Both the position numbers and the translations under genes were made by a program. From NCBI GenBank assembly GCA_017555745.1, contig JAFZFU010000049.1:1-53501 (forward strand): a stretch of 53,501 bases of DNA, in the 5' to 3' direction. Below, in pieces: positions 8,870-17,926 of this stretch (its first letter is position 1; every line of letters begins with the position of its first letter). Below the pieces are notes generated by a model that saw nothing but the letters and a program-made list of their open reading frames with translations, was not told where the DNA came from and ran no database searches. The stretch comes from Bacteroidales bacterium. GTDB lineage: Bacteria; Bacteroidota; Bacteroidia; Bacteroidales; P3.

Positions 8870-9871
8870 ATGGCTTTCAATTTAAGAAACAGAAGTTTTT
8901 TGAAGTTATTGGACTTCACACCAAAGGAAATACAATATATGTTGGACTTGGCACGTGACCTTAAACGTGCTAAATATGCAGGTACTGAACAACCAAGACT
9001 TAAAGGCAAAAACATTGCTTTGATATTCGAAAAAACAAGTACTCGTACTCGTTGTGCTTTTGAAGTAGCAGCACACGATCAAGGAGCACACGTTACTTAT
9101 TTAGGACCTTCGGGCAGCCAAATCGGTGTTAAAGAATCTATGGCTGACACTGCTCGCGTATTGGGTCGTATGTACGATGGTATCGAATATCGTGGTTTCA
9201 AACAAGACACAGTAGAAGAATTGGCAAAATATGCAGGTGTTCCTGTATGGAATGGTCTTACCAACGAATTCCACCCAACTCAAATTCTTGCCGACTTCCT
9301 TACAATGAGCGAACACATCGACAAACCTCTTAACCAAGTATCGTACGCTTACATTGGCGATGCTCGTTACAATATGGGTAACAGCCTTATGGTAGGTGGT
9401 GCAAAAATGGGTATGGACGTAAGAATCGTTGCTCCTAAAGGTTTACAACCAGACCAAGAACTTATAGATACTTGTCAAGCTATAGCTAAAGAAACAGGTG
9501 CTAAAGTTACTATTACCGACAACGTTGAAGAAGGCGTAAAAGGTTGCGACTTCTTATATACCGACGTATGGGTAAGTATGGGTGAACCAGATGAAGTATG
9601 GGCTGAACGTATAGCTCTTTTGAAACCTTACCAAGTTAACGCTAAGATGATGGAAATGACCGGCAATCCAAAATGTAAATTCATGCACTGCTTGCCTGCA
9701 TACCACAACTTAGAAACTCAAGTGGGAAGAGATGTATTCAAAAAATTCGGTTTAGATGGCGTTGAAGTTACTGAAGAAGTATTCGAAAGCGAAAACTCTA
9801 TAGTATTCGACGAAGCAGAAAACCGTATGCATACTATCAAAGCCGTTATGGTTGCTACATTGGGTGACTAA
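8870..9871 (+). CDS. arcB: Ornithine carbamoyltransferase, probably catabolic
   Basis: 333 residues with the carbamoyl-phosphate motif S-T-R-T-R (57-61), F-H-P-T-Q, and the ornithine-binding H-C-L-P (273-276). The length and the C-terminal block with [11 protein letters not shown] are of the ArcB/ArgF type. Because it is cotranscribed with carbamate kinase, the catabolic direction (citrulline to carbamoyl phosphate) is the better guess; sequence alone does not separate ArcB from anabolic ArgF. Codon choice differs slightly from neighbours (more GCT, GGT, CGT), as expected for a highly expressed gene. A strong terminator follows. Confidence 0.93.
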   Translation: MAFNLRNRSFLKLLDFTPKEIQYMLDLARDLKRAKYAGTEQPRLKGKNIALIFEKTSTRTRCAFEVAAHDQGAHVTYLGPSGSQIGVKESMADTARVLGRMYDGIEYRGFKQDTVEELAKYAGVPVWNGLTNEFHPTQILADFLTMSEHIDKPLNQVSYAYIGDARYNMGNSLMVGGAKMGMDVRIVAPKGLQPDQELIDTCQAIAKETGAKVTITDNVEEGVKGCDFLYTDVWVSMGEPDEVWAERIALLKPYQVNAKMMEMTGNPKCKFMHCLPAYHNLETQVGRDVFKKFGLDGVEVTEEVFESENSIVFDEAENRMHTIKAVMVATLGD

Positions 9872-9895
9872 TTGTAATACTTTATATAGAAAAAA

Positions 9896-9922
9896 GGAGT
9901 CGCCGAAAAGTGACTCCTTTTT
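9896..9922. terminator. Bidirectional terminator between arcB and the LytTR gene
   Basis: Stem GGAGTC (9896-9901) pairs with GACTCC (9912-9917), loop about 10 bases. A run of T follows on the plus strand and a run of A precedes it, so it can stop transcription from both sides. It lies exactly between the two convergent genes. Confidence 0.85.
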
Positions 9923-9933
9923 TTATTTCTTTA

Positions 9934-10806
9934 CTATTCCGAAAAAAGTTCAAGTACCTTTTGTGAGTATGTTTTAGATATGGGAATATCGGGTATATCC
10001 TTATTATCCAACTCCAAATATAAGCCGTCTTTTTCCTTGCGAAGCACTTTCACTTTTTGGAAATTAACTATAAAAGAACGATGACATCGTATCATTTTAT
10101 AGTTCGACATTTCTGCTTCCAAATTCTTCAAAGTGTTTCGCAAACAGAACTTCGACACCTTCTCCTTATTTTTATAATATATATTTACATAATTGTCGGC
10201 AGCCTCAAAATAAAACAAATTGTCTATGCTTACAGAAAGTTTAAGATGGCCCTTATCGTCGTGGAAATTTATCAGATGAGGCTTATCAGCAAGATGATCG
10301 ACTGAGGACGTTACCGAGATATCGGTCGGAGTGCTTTTGGATTTCAACTTTTCCAAATCCACGTTCTTTTCCAACAACTCAAAATAAAGCAGTGTGATAA
10401 CGTATGGCAAGAACAAAATAGCCGAAGTATAAGTAAAAGTGTCGGAAAGTATATCGAAATACCCATTTTCGCGTGTACCTATAAGCCATGCAAAAAGATT
10501 ACAAAACAACGATATTGATAATATCTCCACCAAAACCCACACTACATAATTGAAATACGACATCTCTTTATGGCTACGATTGTAATATATATACATCAAC
10601 AGCCTACTAACAATTAAAACACCTAACCCTATAGCCACTATTATAGAGGCATACGCTACAAAACGATCGGTCGAGATAGTCAAAAATTTATTGGAGTTAA
10701 ACGGTTTGAAAATTACAATAAACACAAAAGCAAAAAAGACTACAAACAATACTAATTTTATAATATTGCTACGCTCGATTAGATTATTTGGTATTTTTTT
10801 CGACAT
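9934..10806 (-). CDS. LytTR-type DNA-binding regulator with membrane domain
   Basis: 290 residues from the ATG at 10806. The N-terminal half has four predicted membrane segments (about residues 15-35, 52-75, 85-110 and 120-145). A short linker follows, then a LytTR domain at about 180-290: F-Y-F-E-A-A-D-N-Y-V-N-I-Y-Y, L-R-N-T-L-K-N-L-E and I-R-C-H-R-S-F-I-V-N, the normal DNA-contacting and core motifs. There is no response-regulator receiver domain, so it is a one-component, membrane-bound regulator sensing something in or near the membrane. A possible -7 box TATTTTTG lies at 10875-10868 on the minus strand. Targets are unknown. Confidence 0.88.
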   Translation of the reverse strand: MSKKIPNNLIERSNIIKLVLFVVFFAFVFIVIFKPFNSNKFLTISTDRFVAYASIIVAIGLGVLIVSRLLMYIYYNRSHKEMSYFNYVVWVLVEILSISLFCNLFAWLIGTRENGYFDILSDTFTYTSAILFLPYVITLLYFELLEKNVDLEKLKSKSTPTDISVTSSVDHLADKPHLINFHDDKGHLKLSVSIDNLFYFEAADNYVNIYYKNKEKVSKFCLRNTLKNLEAEMSNYKMIRCHRSFIVNFQKVKVLRKEKDGLYLELDNKDIPDIPISKTYSQKVLELFSE

Positions 10807-11422
10807 ATTATTATTCTTTAATCGGTTTACAAATGCCAATAAAAATATTAGTTTAAACACATAAAAACAAAAATATCTTTATCTGCATAGTGCCTATTAA
10901 CAAAACAAAGCCATATTTTTTATTGCTCTCGCACCAAAAACTGATATAATAAAATCATCATTTTTATAGTTTATCATCTAATTATAAACACGATACACTA
11001 AAATTATATATAGCTTCGATATTTACAAAGATACTATATTTTATGTAATATGCAAAATAGAAAATTATAAAGCATTGCCTAAACAGAACCACGTTCCATA
11101 ACACCAAATACAACCGAGAAATATAGAAATTCTCCTATTTTTGGAAATTCAAGTTTAAGATACAGTATTATGGAATAAATACAGGCCTCGGTTTACACAC
11201 AAAAACGAATCAGAAAAAATAATGTTCCAACAGGTAGAAAAATTAGATTTTATAGTCTTTCACGAGAAAAAAGAGGTGTTTTTTATCGTTTTTTGCAGGT
11301 TTTTATTCTCGAAAAATAGAATATTCAACCACAATATTCGGAATTTCACCCCATATTTAGCAATTTCGCCCATATAATCGTTTCTCTATCCCTTTTTATA
11401 TTAAGCTATTACAAAAAGGAAT
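10807..11422. other. Gene-free AT-rich region between divergent genes
   Basis: About 600 bases between the divergently transcribed LytTR and acyl-CoA synthetase genes. Apart from the putative -7 boxes at each end I see no ORF of note, no clear hairpin terminator and none of the 22-bp palindromic arrays found elsewhere. It is long for this genome and could hold regulatory sites for either gene. Confidence 0.45.
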
Positions 11423-11430
11423 TACTTTTG
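11423..11430 (+). promoter_or_regulatory. -7 box of the acyl-CoA synthetase gene
   Basis: TACTTTTG fits TAnnTTTG and is followed by C-A, 31 bases before the ATG at 11462. No clear TTG at the usual upstream distance. Confidence 0.5.
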
Positions 11431-11461
11431 CATTTATGAAAGCAATAAAAACTATGAAATT

Positions 11462-13234
11462 ATGGAAGAAATTAAACGCTTATTTGATATTTTAGAATAT
11501 CGCAAAGAAAAATATCCTTCGCAATCGGATGTCTTGGCCGGTAAAGTAGACGACAAATGGCGAATCTACAACATTGATGAATACATCAGTCTTGCCAATT
11601 CGATTAGTTATGCTTTCATTCATCTGGGTATAAAATCGGGCGACAAAATAGCCATAATAAGTTCCAACAGACCCGAATGGAACATTTTGGATATGGCCAT
11701 AATGCAATGCGGAGCAATATCTGTACCTATTTATCCTACCATAACAGAAAACGAATATTTATATATACTAAATCATTGTGAAGCAAAAATTGCTTTCGTG
11801 GAAGGCAACTCGGTACTAAACAAAATAGAATCCATCTATCCCCAACTAAAATATTTAAAAGAGATATACACTTTTATTGACAGAGGAACAAGACCTTATT
11901 TGAACCAATTGGTGGAATTGGGCAATAAATTTCCCAACGCCGAAGAACTGCAATCTCGCAAAAATTCGATAGAGCCGGCCCATTGCTCCACCATAATGTA
12001 TACAAGTGGGACCATGGGAGTGCCAAAAGGTGTAATGCTTTCGCACTACAGTATAGTACAACAACTTATGAATCTACGACAAACACCTGCCAAATGGTCG
12101 AATAGAGCCTTCAGTTTTTTACCACTATGCCATGCCTACGAAAGAATGTTGGTATTTTTGTATCAATATCTTGGAATGACGATATTTTACGCTCAAAGTT
12201 TAGGAACATTGGCCGAAAACATCAAAGAAGTACGCCCCACAATGATGAGCACTGTGCCACGAGTATTGGAACGCTTTTATGATAAAATATATTGCAAAGG
12301 TAAGACAATGAGAGGGCTATCGCAAAAATTGTTTTATTGGGCCATAGATTTAGCCGAACAATACAAAATACAAGACTGCGACAGAAGCAAAGAATACAAC
12401 TTTAAACATGCCATAGCCGACAAATTGGTATACAGCAAAATACGCAAAAATATAGGTGGTAATTTTGATATAGTGGTAAGTGGCGCCGCCGGCATTCAAC
12501 CTCGATTAGCATCCTTTTTCAGTGCAATAGGCATGCCTATATACGAGGGTTACGGCATGACCGAAACATCGCCGGTAATAGCCGTAAGTTGCCGACAAAA
12601 GTATGGTAGAGAAGTCGGCACAGTGGGATTTCCTTTGCCGGGAGTGGAAATAAAAATAGACGAAAACACAAGCGAAGTGCTTTGCCGAGGACACAACCTA
12701 ATGATGGGATACTACAAAGACGAAGAACTTACAAAGCAAGTGTTTGATAGCGAAGGTTGGTTACACACCGGCGACCTTGGACGCTTTACCGATAAGGGAC
12801 AATTAGTACTTGTGGGACGACTTAAAAACCTATTCAAAACATCGTATGGCAAATACGTGAACCCACAAGCCATAGAAGAAAAATTTTCGGAAAGTCCATT
12901 TATAGAAAACATCGTAGTTGTAGGTGAAAATCAAAAATATGCGGCAGCTATTATATCTCCGGAAATGAGTTTTTTGGAATGTTGGTGCAAACGTCATGAT
13001 GTGGTGTTTACAACACCTCAAGATGTACTTAAAAACCCAAAGGTATTGGCACGTTATACAAAAGAAGTAAATAAATACAACGAGTTTTTTGGTGAAACCG
13101 AGAAAATAAAGAAATTCGAATTGGTGCCGGAAGAATGGTCGATAATGAACGAGATACTTACTCCGACACTGAAAGTAAGACGAAAATTGGTTATGGAACG
13201 ATACAACGAATTAATAGAACGCATGTTTGCATAA
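11462..13234 (+). CDS. Long-chain fatty acid-CoA ligase (AMP-binding)
   Basis: 590 residues. It activates a fatty acid with ATP through an acyl-adenylate and then forms the CoA thioester. Adenylate-forming motifs are intact: M-Y-T-S-G-T-M-G-V-P-K-G (P-loop, about residue 178), Y-E-G-Y-G-M-T-E-T-S-P, and G-W-L-H-T-G-D-L-G, followed by the C-terminal lid domain with the usual late Lys region (T-P-T-L-K-V-R-R-K). Length and motif wording match the long-chain synthetases (FadD/ACSL-like) that use exogenous or recycled fatty acids in Bacteroidetes. It is a single-gene unit with its own terminator. Confidence 0.9.
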   Translation: MEEIKRLFDILEYRKEKYPSQSDVLAGKVDDKWRIYNIDEYISLANSISYAFIHLGIKSGDKIAIISSNRPEWNILDMAIMQCGAISVPIYPTITENEYLYILNHCEAKIAFVEGNSVLNKIESIYPQLKYLKEIYTFIDRGTRPYLNQLVELGNKFPNAEELQSRKNSIEPAHCSTIMYTSGTMGVPKGVMLSHYSIVQQLMNLRQTPAKWSNRAFSFLPLCHAYERMLVFLYQYLGMTIFYAQSLGTLAENIKEVRPTMMSTVPRVLERFYDKIYCKGKTMRGLSQKLFYWAIDLAEQYKIQDCDRSKEYNFKHAIADKLVYSKIRKNIGGNFDIVVSGAAGIQPRLASFFSAIGMPIYEGYGMTETSPVIAVSCRQKYGREVGTVGFPLPGVEIKIDENTSEVLCRGHNLMMGYYKDEELTKQVFDSEGWLHTGDLGRFTDKGQLVLVGRLKNLFKTSYGKYVNPQAIEEKFSESPFIENIVVVGENQKYAAAIISPEMSFLECWCKRHDVVFTTPQDVLKNPKVLARYTKEVNKYNEFFGETEKIKKFELVPEEWSIMNEILTPTLKVRRKLVMERYNELIERMFA

Positions 13235-13286
13235 CCACAGAGATAAACAAAAAAAGAATCCATTTATATATAGTTATAGTTGTTAG

Positions 13287-13323
13287 TCTCCGTATGGATC
13301 AAATGTCCTACGGAGATTTTTTT
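13287..13323 (+). terminator. Terminator after the acyl-CoA synthetase gene
   Basis: TCTCCGTA (13287-13294) pairs perfectly with TACGGAGA (13309-13316), a 14-base loop lies between, and seven T follow. Confidence 0.85.
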
Positions 13324-13446
13324 ATGATATTAACTCGTAGGCGAATTTTTATTACAGCACAATGAATTAGTACACTCTGTGCAATTTCTGACAATATATT
13401 CGACAGTTTTTTTTGAGTAGAAAAATAATAGTTTAGAATAAATTCG

Positions 13447-13454
13447 TATCTTTG
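13447..13454 (+). promoter_or_regulatory. -7 box of aroQ
   Basis: TATCTTTG, an exact TAnnTTTG match, 49 bases before the ATG of aroQ. The -33 element is not clear. Confidence 0.55.
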
Positions 13455-13502
13455 AAAAACGAAAGAGAATTGTAAAACACAGATAAAACACTGTTTATCA
13501 AC

Positions 13503-13922
13503 ATGAAGATATTAATACTAAATGGTCCTAATCTAAATTTATTAGGTATCAGAGAACCCGAAATTTATGGTAGCGACAGTTTTGAACAATACTTTGAAAC
13601 ACTTTGCCAAAAGTATAAGGATGTAGATATAGAATACTACCAAAGTAATGTGGAAGGCGAAATAATAAACAAGCTCCATCAAGTTGGTTTTGAATACGAT
13701 GGCATTTTGCTAAATGCCGGAGGATACACCCATACATCGGTAGCTATACGCGATGCCATATCGGCTATAAAAACACCTGTGTTAGAAATTCATATATCGA
13801 ACATAGCAGCACGCGAAAGCTTTAGACATACTTCTCTCCTATCGCAAGTATGCGTAGGGAGCATATCGGGATTGGGATTGAAAGGATACAAATTAGGATT
13901 AGATTATTTTATTGAAAACTAA
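13503..13922 (+). CDS. aroQ: 3-dehydroquinate dehydratase, type II
   Basis: 139 residues, the usual size for type II enzymes. It converts 3-dehydroquinate to 3-dehydroshikimate in the shikimate pathway and works as a dodecamer in the cytoplasm. Motifs: I-L-N-G-P-N-L-N-L-L-G at the start, the catalytic Tyr in P-E-I-Y-G, Q-S-N-x-E-G-E, N-A-G-G-Y-T-H-T-S with the active-site Asn, and the His-containing E-I-H-I-S-N with the following R-E-x-F-R-H-x-S. All expected active-site residues are present. It is a single gene; a repeat array begins about 55 bases after its stop codon. Confidence 0.97.
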   Translation: MKILILNGPNLNLLGIREPEIYGSDSFEQYFETLCQKYKDVDIEYYQSNVEGEIINKLHQVGFEYDGILLNAGGYTHTSVAIRDAISAIKTPVLEIHISNIAARESFRHTSLLSQVCVGSISGLGLKGYKLGLDYFIEN

Positions 13923-13977
13923 AGAATTCACACTTTAGTTTTTATTTTGACATACAATTATGACAGGGATAAAATTT

Positions 13978-14162
13978 CCTCGTGAGGCAGCAGAATTATC
14001 CTCGCGAGGAAATTTCTAAAACATCACGAGGAAATTCCAACAACGTCGCGATAGAAAAACAGACGATAATAGGGTATTTTTTTACACCCGGATTTCAACT
14101 TCGCGATGGTATACCATCAAATCCACCACACCCGGGTTTGACAGAGTTGACGGTATACCATG
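13978..14162 (-). repeat. 22-bp-pitch palindromic array, full copy A
   Basis: Palindrome centres lie at 13982.5 (CCTCG/TGAGG), 14004.5 (CCTCG/CGAGG), 14026.5 (TCA/CGAGG), 14048.5 (TCG/CGA), then after 41 bp at 14089.5 (ACCC/GGAT), 14111.5 (GATGGTA/TACCATC), 14133.5 (ACCC/GGGT) and 14155.5 (GGTA/TACC). Every step is exactly 22 bp except the single 41-bp step in the middle. The same plan occurs in opposite orientation at 27191-27376. The strand given is relative to that copy. The array lies in the gap between aroQ and a lipoprotein gene. It resembles neither a CRISPR nor a REP element in layout. Function unknown. Confidence 0.9.
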
Positions 14163-14359
14163 AATTTTACAAGTTGTACATATCAATATTTAGTATAATT
14201 TTTTCACTAAATAGAAAAGCTAAATCATTGATTTTACACAATATTACAGAAATAAATTTGAATAAAGATATAATTACAAGTACTTTTTTTTGCAGTAGGT
14301 GAACTTTAGTGCTTTTACAGTGTTTATTATACCAAAAACACAAAAACACCAAACGTAAT

Positions 14360-14842
14360 ATGAAAAAGATATTGATTTTGATAATTGGAGCTGTAATAAC
14401 GACAATGATAGCAAGTTGCGACGACGATGATAACGGATATACACCAAACTCATCAATAATAGAAGTTTTTTACGATTATTACCCCGATGCCACTAATGTG
14501 AATTGGTTTTACGTAAACAATTATTCTGTAGTCGATTTCGATTACTATGGCGAAGAAAAAGAAGCATGGTTTTCGTATTCAGGACTATGGATATACACCA
14601 AAACAGAAATCGAGTATAACGATTTGCCGGACATTGTACAAGAAAACTTTATGAACACATACTATAACTACGAAATTAATGATGTTGAAAAAATAGAGAC
14701 AGCAAAATATGGAGTATTCTATAACATAGAAATAGAAAACGATATAACGGAACAATCGCTACTATATACCGACAGCGGAATACTGGTGAGAATATTTGCC
14801 AATACACTTCCCTACACTTGGTGGTACGACTTTGACGATTGA
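14360..14842 (+). CDS. PepSY-like lipoprotein
   Basis: 160 residues from the ATG at 14360. Residues 1-19 form a lipoprotein signal with the Cys after M-I-A-S, followed by an Asp run (D-D-D-D), as is common in surface lipoproteins. The mature part has the pattern of Bacteroidetes PepSY-like (DUF2874) proteins: Y-P-D-A-T-N-V-N-W, then V-D-F-D-Y-Y-G-E-E-K-E-A-W-F, G-L-W, and a second, weaker unit ending Y-T-D-S-G-I-L-V. Such proteins are small secreted or lipidated binding proteins, exact ligand unknown. It stands alone between the repeat array and a terminator. Confidence 0.75.
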   Translation: MKKILILIIGAVITTMIASCDDDDNGYTPNSSIIEVFYDYYPDATNVNWFYVNNYSVVDFDYYGEEKEAWFSYSGLWIYTKTEIEYNDLPDIVQENFMNTYYNYEINDVEKIETAKYGVFYNIEIENDITEQSLLYTDSGILVRIFANTLPYTWWYDFDD

Positions 14843-14895
14843 AGTCATAAAAAAACAAGAATATTATCCCCCCCTAAACATCCAATATCTATCCG

Positions 14896-14928
14896 AAAAG
14901 GGTGTGTCTCCCAAACGACACCCTTTTT
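14896..14928 (+). terminator. Terminator after the PepSY-like lipoprotein gene
   Basis: AAAAGGGTGT (14896-14905) pairs with ACACCCTTTT (14918-14927), 12-base loop, T run within the 3' arm. Confidence 0.85.
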
Positions 14929-15086
14929 CTCTTTTAAGAGACTAAGTGACAATATAATATAGGAAGAAAAAAGATTTTTTCACAAAATCACTTGCACAAG
15001 TGAAAAAAAAGTACTAATTTAGCATTCTGAAAGAGAGCGTTCTCTTTCGAAGAATATTATTATAAGTAACTAAAAAATAATTTATT

Positions 15087-15773
15087 ATGGAAGCAAAAAA
15101 AACACCGAAAGCTGACTTAGAAAGCAAAAAAACTCTATTTTTGGAAATAGGATTGACATTTGCTTTGGCAGTGGCTCTTGTGGCTTTTAACTGGAAAAGT
15201 TACGAGAAAGAGGAATCTACCTTTACTCAAACAACAGTAATGGAAATTCCTGAAGAACAAATTATCCAAACTGCGGAAGATACCCCTCCTCCTCCACCAC
15301 CAGAACCTGAGGTAAAGTTGAGTGAAGATATTAACATTGTGGACGATGACGTAAAAATTGAACACAAACTTGAAATTATCGACGCTAACGACATAAGCAA
15401 ACCCGACGTTCCGGTAGTGAAAGTAGAAATACAAGAAGAAGTGGAAGAAGAAGAAACTACAATCTTTACCGTAGTTGAAAAACAACCTTCATTCCCCGGT
15501 GGCGACGACGAATTGTTTAAGTATCTATACTCGAACATCAAATATCCTCAAGCTGCAAAAGAAAGTGGTATTACCGGACGTGTATTCTTGACTTTTGTGG
15601 TTGAAAGAGACGGTTCGATAAGCGATGCAAAGGTTTTGCGTGATATCGGAGGCGGATGCGGACAAGAAGCACTTCGCGTGGTAAAATCGATGCCTAAATG
15701 GGCACCCGGTGAACAACGTGGAAAACCAGTACGTGTACAATTTAACTTGCCGGTTTTATTTGAGCTACAATAA
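15087..15773 (+). CDS. TonB-family energy-transducing protein
   Basis: 228 residues. A short cytoplasmic start is followed by one membrane anchor (about 17-40), a periplasmic spacer with six consecutive Pro at about residues 68-73 and many Glu/Val, and a C-terminal TonB domain (about 135-228) with F-P-G-G-D-D-E-L, I-K-Y-P-x-x-A-K-E-S-G-I-T-G-R-V and P-V-R-V-Q-F-N-L-P-V-L-F. TonB transmits the energy of ExbB/ExbD at the inner membrane to TonB-dependent receptors in the outer membrane. No exbB/exbD lie nearby. Bacteroidetes genomes carry several such paralogs, so which receptors it serves is unknown. Confidence 0.92.
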   Translation: MEAKKTPKADLESKKTLFLEIGLTFALAVALVAFNWKSYEKEESTFTQTTVMEIPEEQIIQTAEDTPPPPPPEPEVKLSEDINIVDDDVKIEHKLEIIDANDISKPDVPVVKVEIQEEVEEEETTIFTVVEKQPSFPGGDDELFKYLYSNIKYPQAAKESGITGRVFLTFVVERDGSISDAKVLRDIGGGCGQEALRVVKSMPKWAPGEQRGKPVRVQFNLPVLFELQ

Positions 15774-15814
15774 TAGATTTTAATATAGACAATACATTTA
15801 AATATTAATAAGTA

Positions 15815-15845
15815 AAAAAGAGCTATTGCAGAATAGCTCTTTTTT
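15815..15845 (+). terminator. Terminator after the TonB gene
   Basis: AAAAAGAGCTATT (15815-15827) pairs with AATAGCTCTTTTT (15832-15844) around a four-base loop, with T run. It separates tonB from the ABC-F gene 20 bases further on. Confidence 0.9.
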
Positions 15846-15866
15846 ATTGTAAGGATAAGCAGGATT

Positions 15867-17798
15867 ATGATTTCGGTAAATAATTTATCAATACAATTTA
15901 CGGGCACAAACCTTTTCGACAACGTAACCTTCAATATCAACGACCGCGACCGCATAGGTCTTGTGGGTAAAAACGGAGCCGGGAAATCGACACTACTGAA
16001 AATAATAGCCGGCATACAACAACCCGAAACAGGCACCATAGTGGTGGCAAAAGACCAAACAATAGGTTATCTGCCCCAGGAAATGATACCAAACAGCAGT
16101 CGTACCATAATAGACGAGGCACTGACTGCGTTTGAACAAATAGATATTTTGGAAGCCGAACTGCTAAACCTTACCAACGAAATAGCCAATCGTACCGACT
16201 ACGATTCTAAAGAATACGAACAACTGTTAAACCGCCACCACGATGTAAACGAACATATAATAATGCTTGACGGAAGCAACCGACGCGAACAATGCGAAAA
16301 AATATTGATCGGACTTGGTTTCACTCACAACGACTTTGCACGCCCTATAACCGAATTTAGCAGCGGCTGGCAAATGCGTGTAGAATTAGCTAAAATACTA
16401 CTTAAACGCCCCGACTTTATACTCCTCGACGAACCTACGAACCACTTAGACATAGAATCAATACAGTGGTTGGAATCGTTTTTGAGCACATATCCCGGTG
16501 CTGTAATACTTGTAAGTCACGACCGTACTTTTCTCGACAATATAACCAAAAGAACTATCGAGATAACGGCAGGTAAGATATACGACTACAAAGCCAACTA
16601 CTCGGAATATGTGGTATTGATGGAAGAACGACGCAGCAGCCAATTGTCGGCTTTAAATAACCAGCAAAAAGAAATAGCACAAATACAAAGTTTTATAGAA
16701 CGCTTCAGATACAAAGCCACAAAAGCCAAACAAGTACAAAGCCGAGTGAAGATGTTGGAAAAAATGGATAAAATATCACTCGACGAAGTAAGTAACGAAA
16801 GTATACATTTCCAATTTCCTCCAGCCCCACACTCGGGCAAAGTAGTGGTAGAAACCGAACATCTTTATAAAGCCTATGGCGACAAACAGATACTGAACGA
16901 CCTAAATTTTATTATACCCAAAGGAAGCAAAACAGCTTTTGTAGGAAAGAACGGGGAAGGAAAATCGACGTTGGCAAAGATAATAATAGGCGAAATCGAC
17001 GACTATTCGGGAGTATTTAAACTTGGACATCAAGTGTCGATAGGATATTTTGCGCAAAACCAAGCAGCCCTCCTCGATGGCGAAAAAACAGTGTTCGACA
17101 CAATCGATCAAATAGCAGTAGGCGACATACGACCCAAAATAAGAAATATACTTGGCAGTTTTTTGTTCGACGAAGATGATATAGAAAAGAAAGTAAAGGT
17201 GCTATCGGGTGGCGAAAAAGCACGCTTGGCACTGGCTAAATTATTGCTTACTCCATGCAACCTACTTGTATTAGACGAACCTACCAATCACTTGGACATG
17301 AACTCTAAGGACATTTTAAAGAATGCCCTCTTACAATATACCGGAACACTAATAGTAGTAAGCCACGACCGCGACTTTTTGCAAGGACTCACCGACACTC
17401 TATACGAGTTTAAAAATCATACAATAAAAGAGTTTAAAGGCGATATATTCGAGTTTTTGGAATACCGCAAAATAGAAGACCTGCAAGCTTTGGAAATAGA
17501 GAAAAAAGCAGTAGCCGAAAAAAGTGCTCCTACCGTATCGCAAAACAAACTCAATTACGAACAGTCGAAACAACGCGAACGCGATCTACGCAAACTGCGT
17601 AGCACCGTAGAAAAAATTGAAAAAGAAATAGAGACTACCGAGAACGAGATAGCCCAAAAAGACGAAATATTGGCTTCGGACCCTCAATCGATAGCCAACG
17701 ACCCTAATTTTTACACAACATACGAAGAGCTAAAAAACAGGTTGGAAAAACTTATGGAAGATTGGGAAGCAGCCACCGAAGCTGTAGAAAACTTTTAG
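15867..17798 (+). CDS. ABC-F family ATPase (Uup/YdiF-like)
   Basis: 643 residues with two ABC domains on one chain and no membrane segment. First domain: G-K-N-G-A-G-K-S-T (about 34-42), signature F-S-S-G-W-Q-M-R-V, and L-L-D-E-P-T-N-H-L-D. Second domain: G-K-N-G-E-G-K-S-T, L-S-G-G-E-K-A-R-L, and L-V-L-D-E-P-T-N-H-L-D. The linker between them is the charged helical arm expected for ABC-F proteins, and the last about 85 residues form a charged coiled coil, as in Uup. These proteins bind the ribosomal E site and relieve stalling or assist assembly. Antibiotic protection by some members is possible but cannot be inferred here. Confidence 0.92.
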   Translation: MISVNNLSIQFTGTNLFDNVTFNINDRDRIGLVGKNGAGKSTLLKIIAGIQQPETGTIVVAKDQTIGYLPQEMIPNSSRTIIDEALTAFEQIDILEAELLNLTNEIANRTDYDSKEYEQLLNRHHDVNEHIIMLDGSNRREQCEKILIGLGFTHNDFARPITEFSSGWQMRVELAKILLKRPDFILLDEPTNHLDIESIQWLESFLSTYPGAVILVSHDRTFLDNITKRTIEITAGKIYDYKANYSEYVVLMEERRSSQLSALNNQQKEIAQIQSFIERFRYKATKAKQVQSRVKMLEKMDKISLDEVSNESIHFQFPPAPHSGKVVVETEHLYKAYGDKQILNDLNFIIPKGSKTAFVGKNGEGKSTLAKIIIGEIDDYSGVFKLGHQVSIGYFAQNQAALLDGEKTVFDTIDQIAVGDIRPKIRNILGSFLFDEDDIEKKVKVLSGGEKARLALAKLLLTPCNLLVLDEPTNHLDMNSKDILKNALLQYTGTLIVVSHDRDFLQGLTDTLYEFKNHTIKEFKGDIFEFLEYRKIEDLQALEIEKKAVAEKSAPTVSQNKLNYEQSKQRERDLRKLRSTVEKIEKEIETTENEIAQKDEILASDPQSIANDPNFYTTYEELKNRLEKLMEDWEAATEAVENF

Positions 17799-17873
17799 AA
17801 CTAGAAACAAAACTTCCCTTGAAACAGAGATAGTCATTTATAATTCAAATTAAGAAATAATAGAAATAAAAAA

Positions 17874-17899
17874 GGTCGTGAGTTATTCACGACCTTTTC
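17874..17899. terminator. Bidirectional terminator between ABC-F and aminotransferase genes
   Basis: GGTCGTGA (17874-17881) pairs with TCACGACC (17887-17894), five-base loop, A run before and T run after, placed between two convergent genes. Confidence 0.9.
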
Positions 17900-17926
17900 A
17901 ATATAAAAAAACAACTTTCAAAAAAA

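Noticed and set aside
13978..14162. CRISPR array
   Set aside because: There is regular spacing, but alternating different palindromes, no unique spacers, a 22-bp pitch and no cas genes in the window.
13982..14302. ORF of 106 codons across array A, with a peptide block (P-G-F-x-L-R-D-G-I-P-S) that also appears in a frame across array B
   Set aside because: The shared peptide comes from translating the conserved palindromes. Upstream and downstream parts of the frames are unrelated, and the palindromes plus 22-bp grid explain the conservation better than coding.
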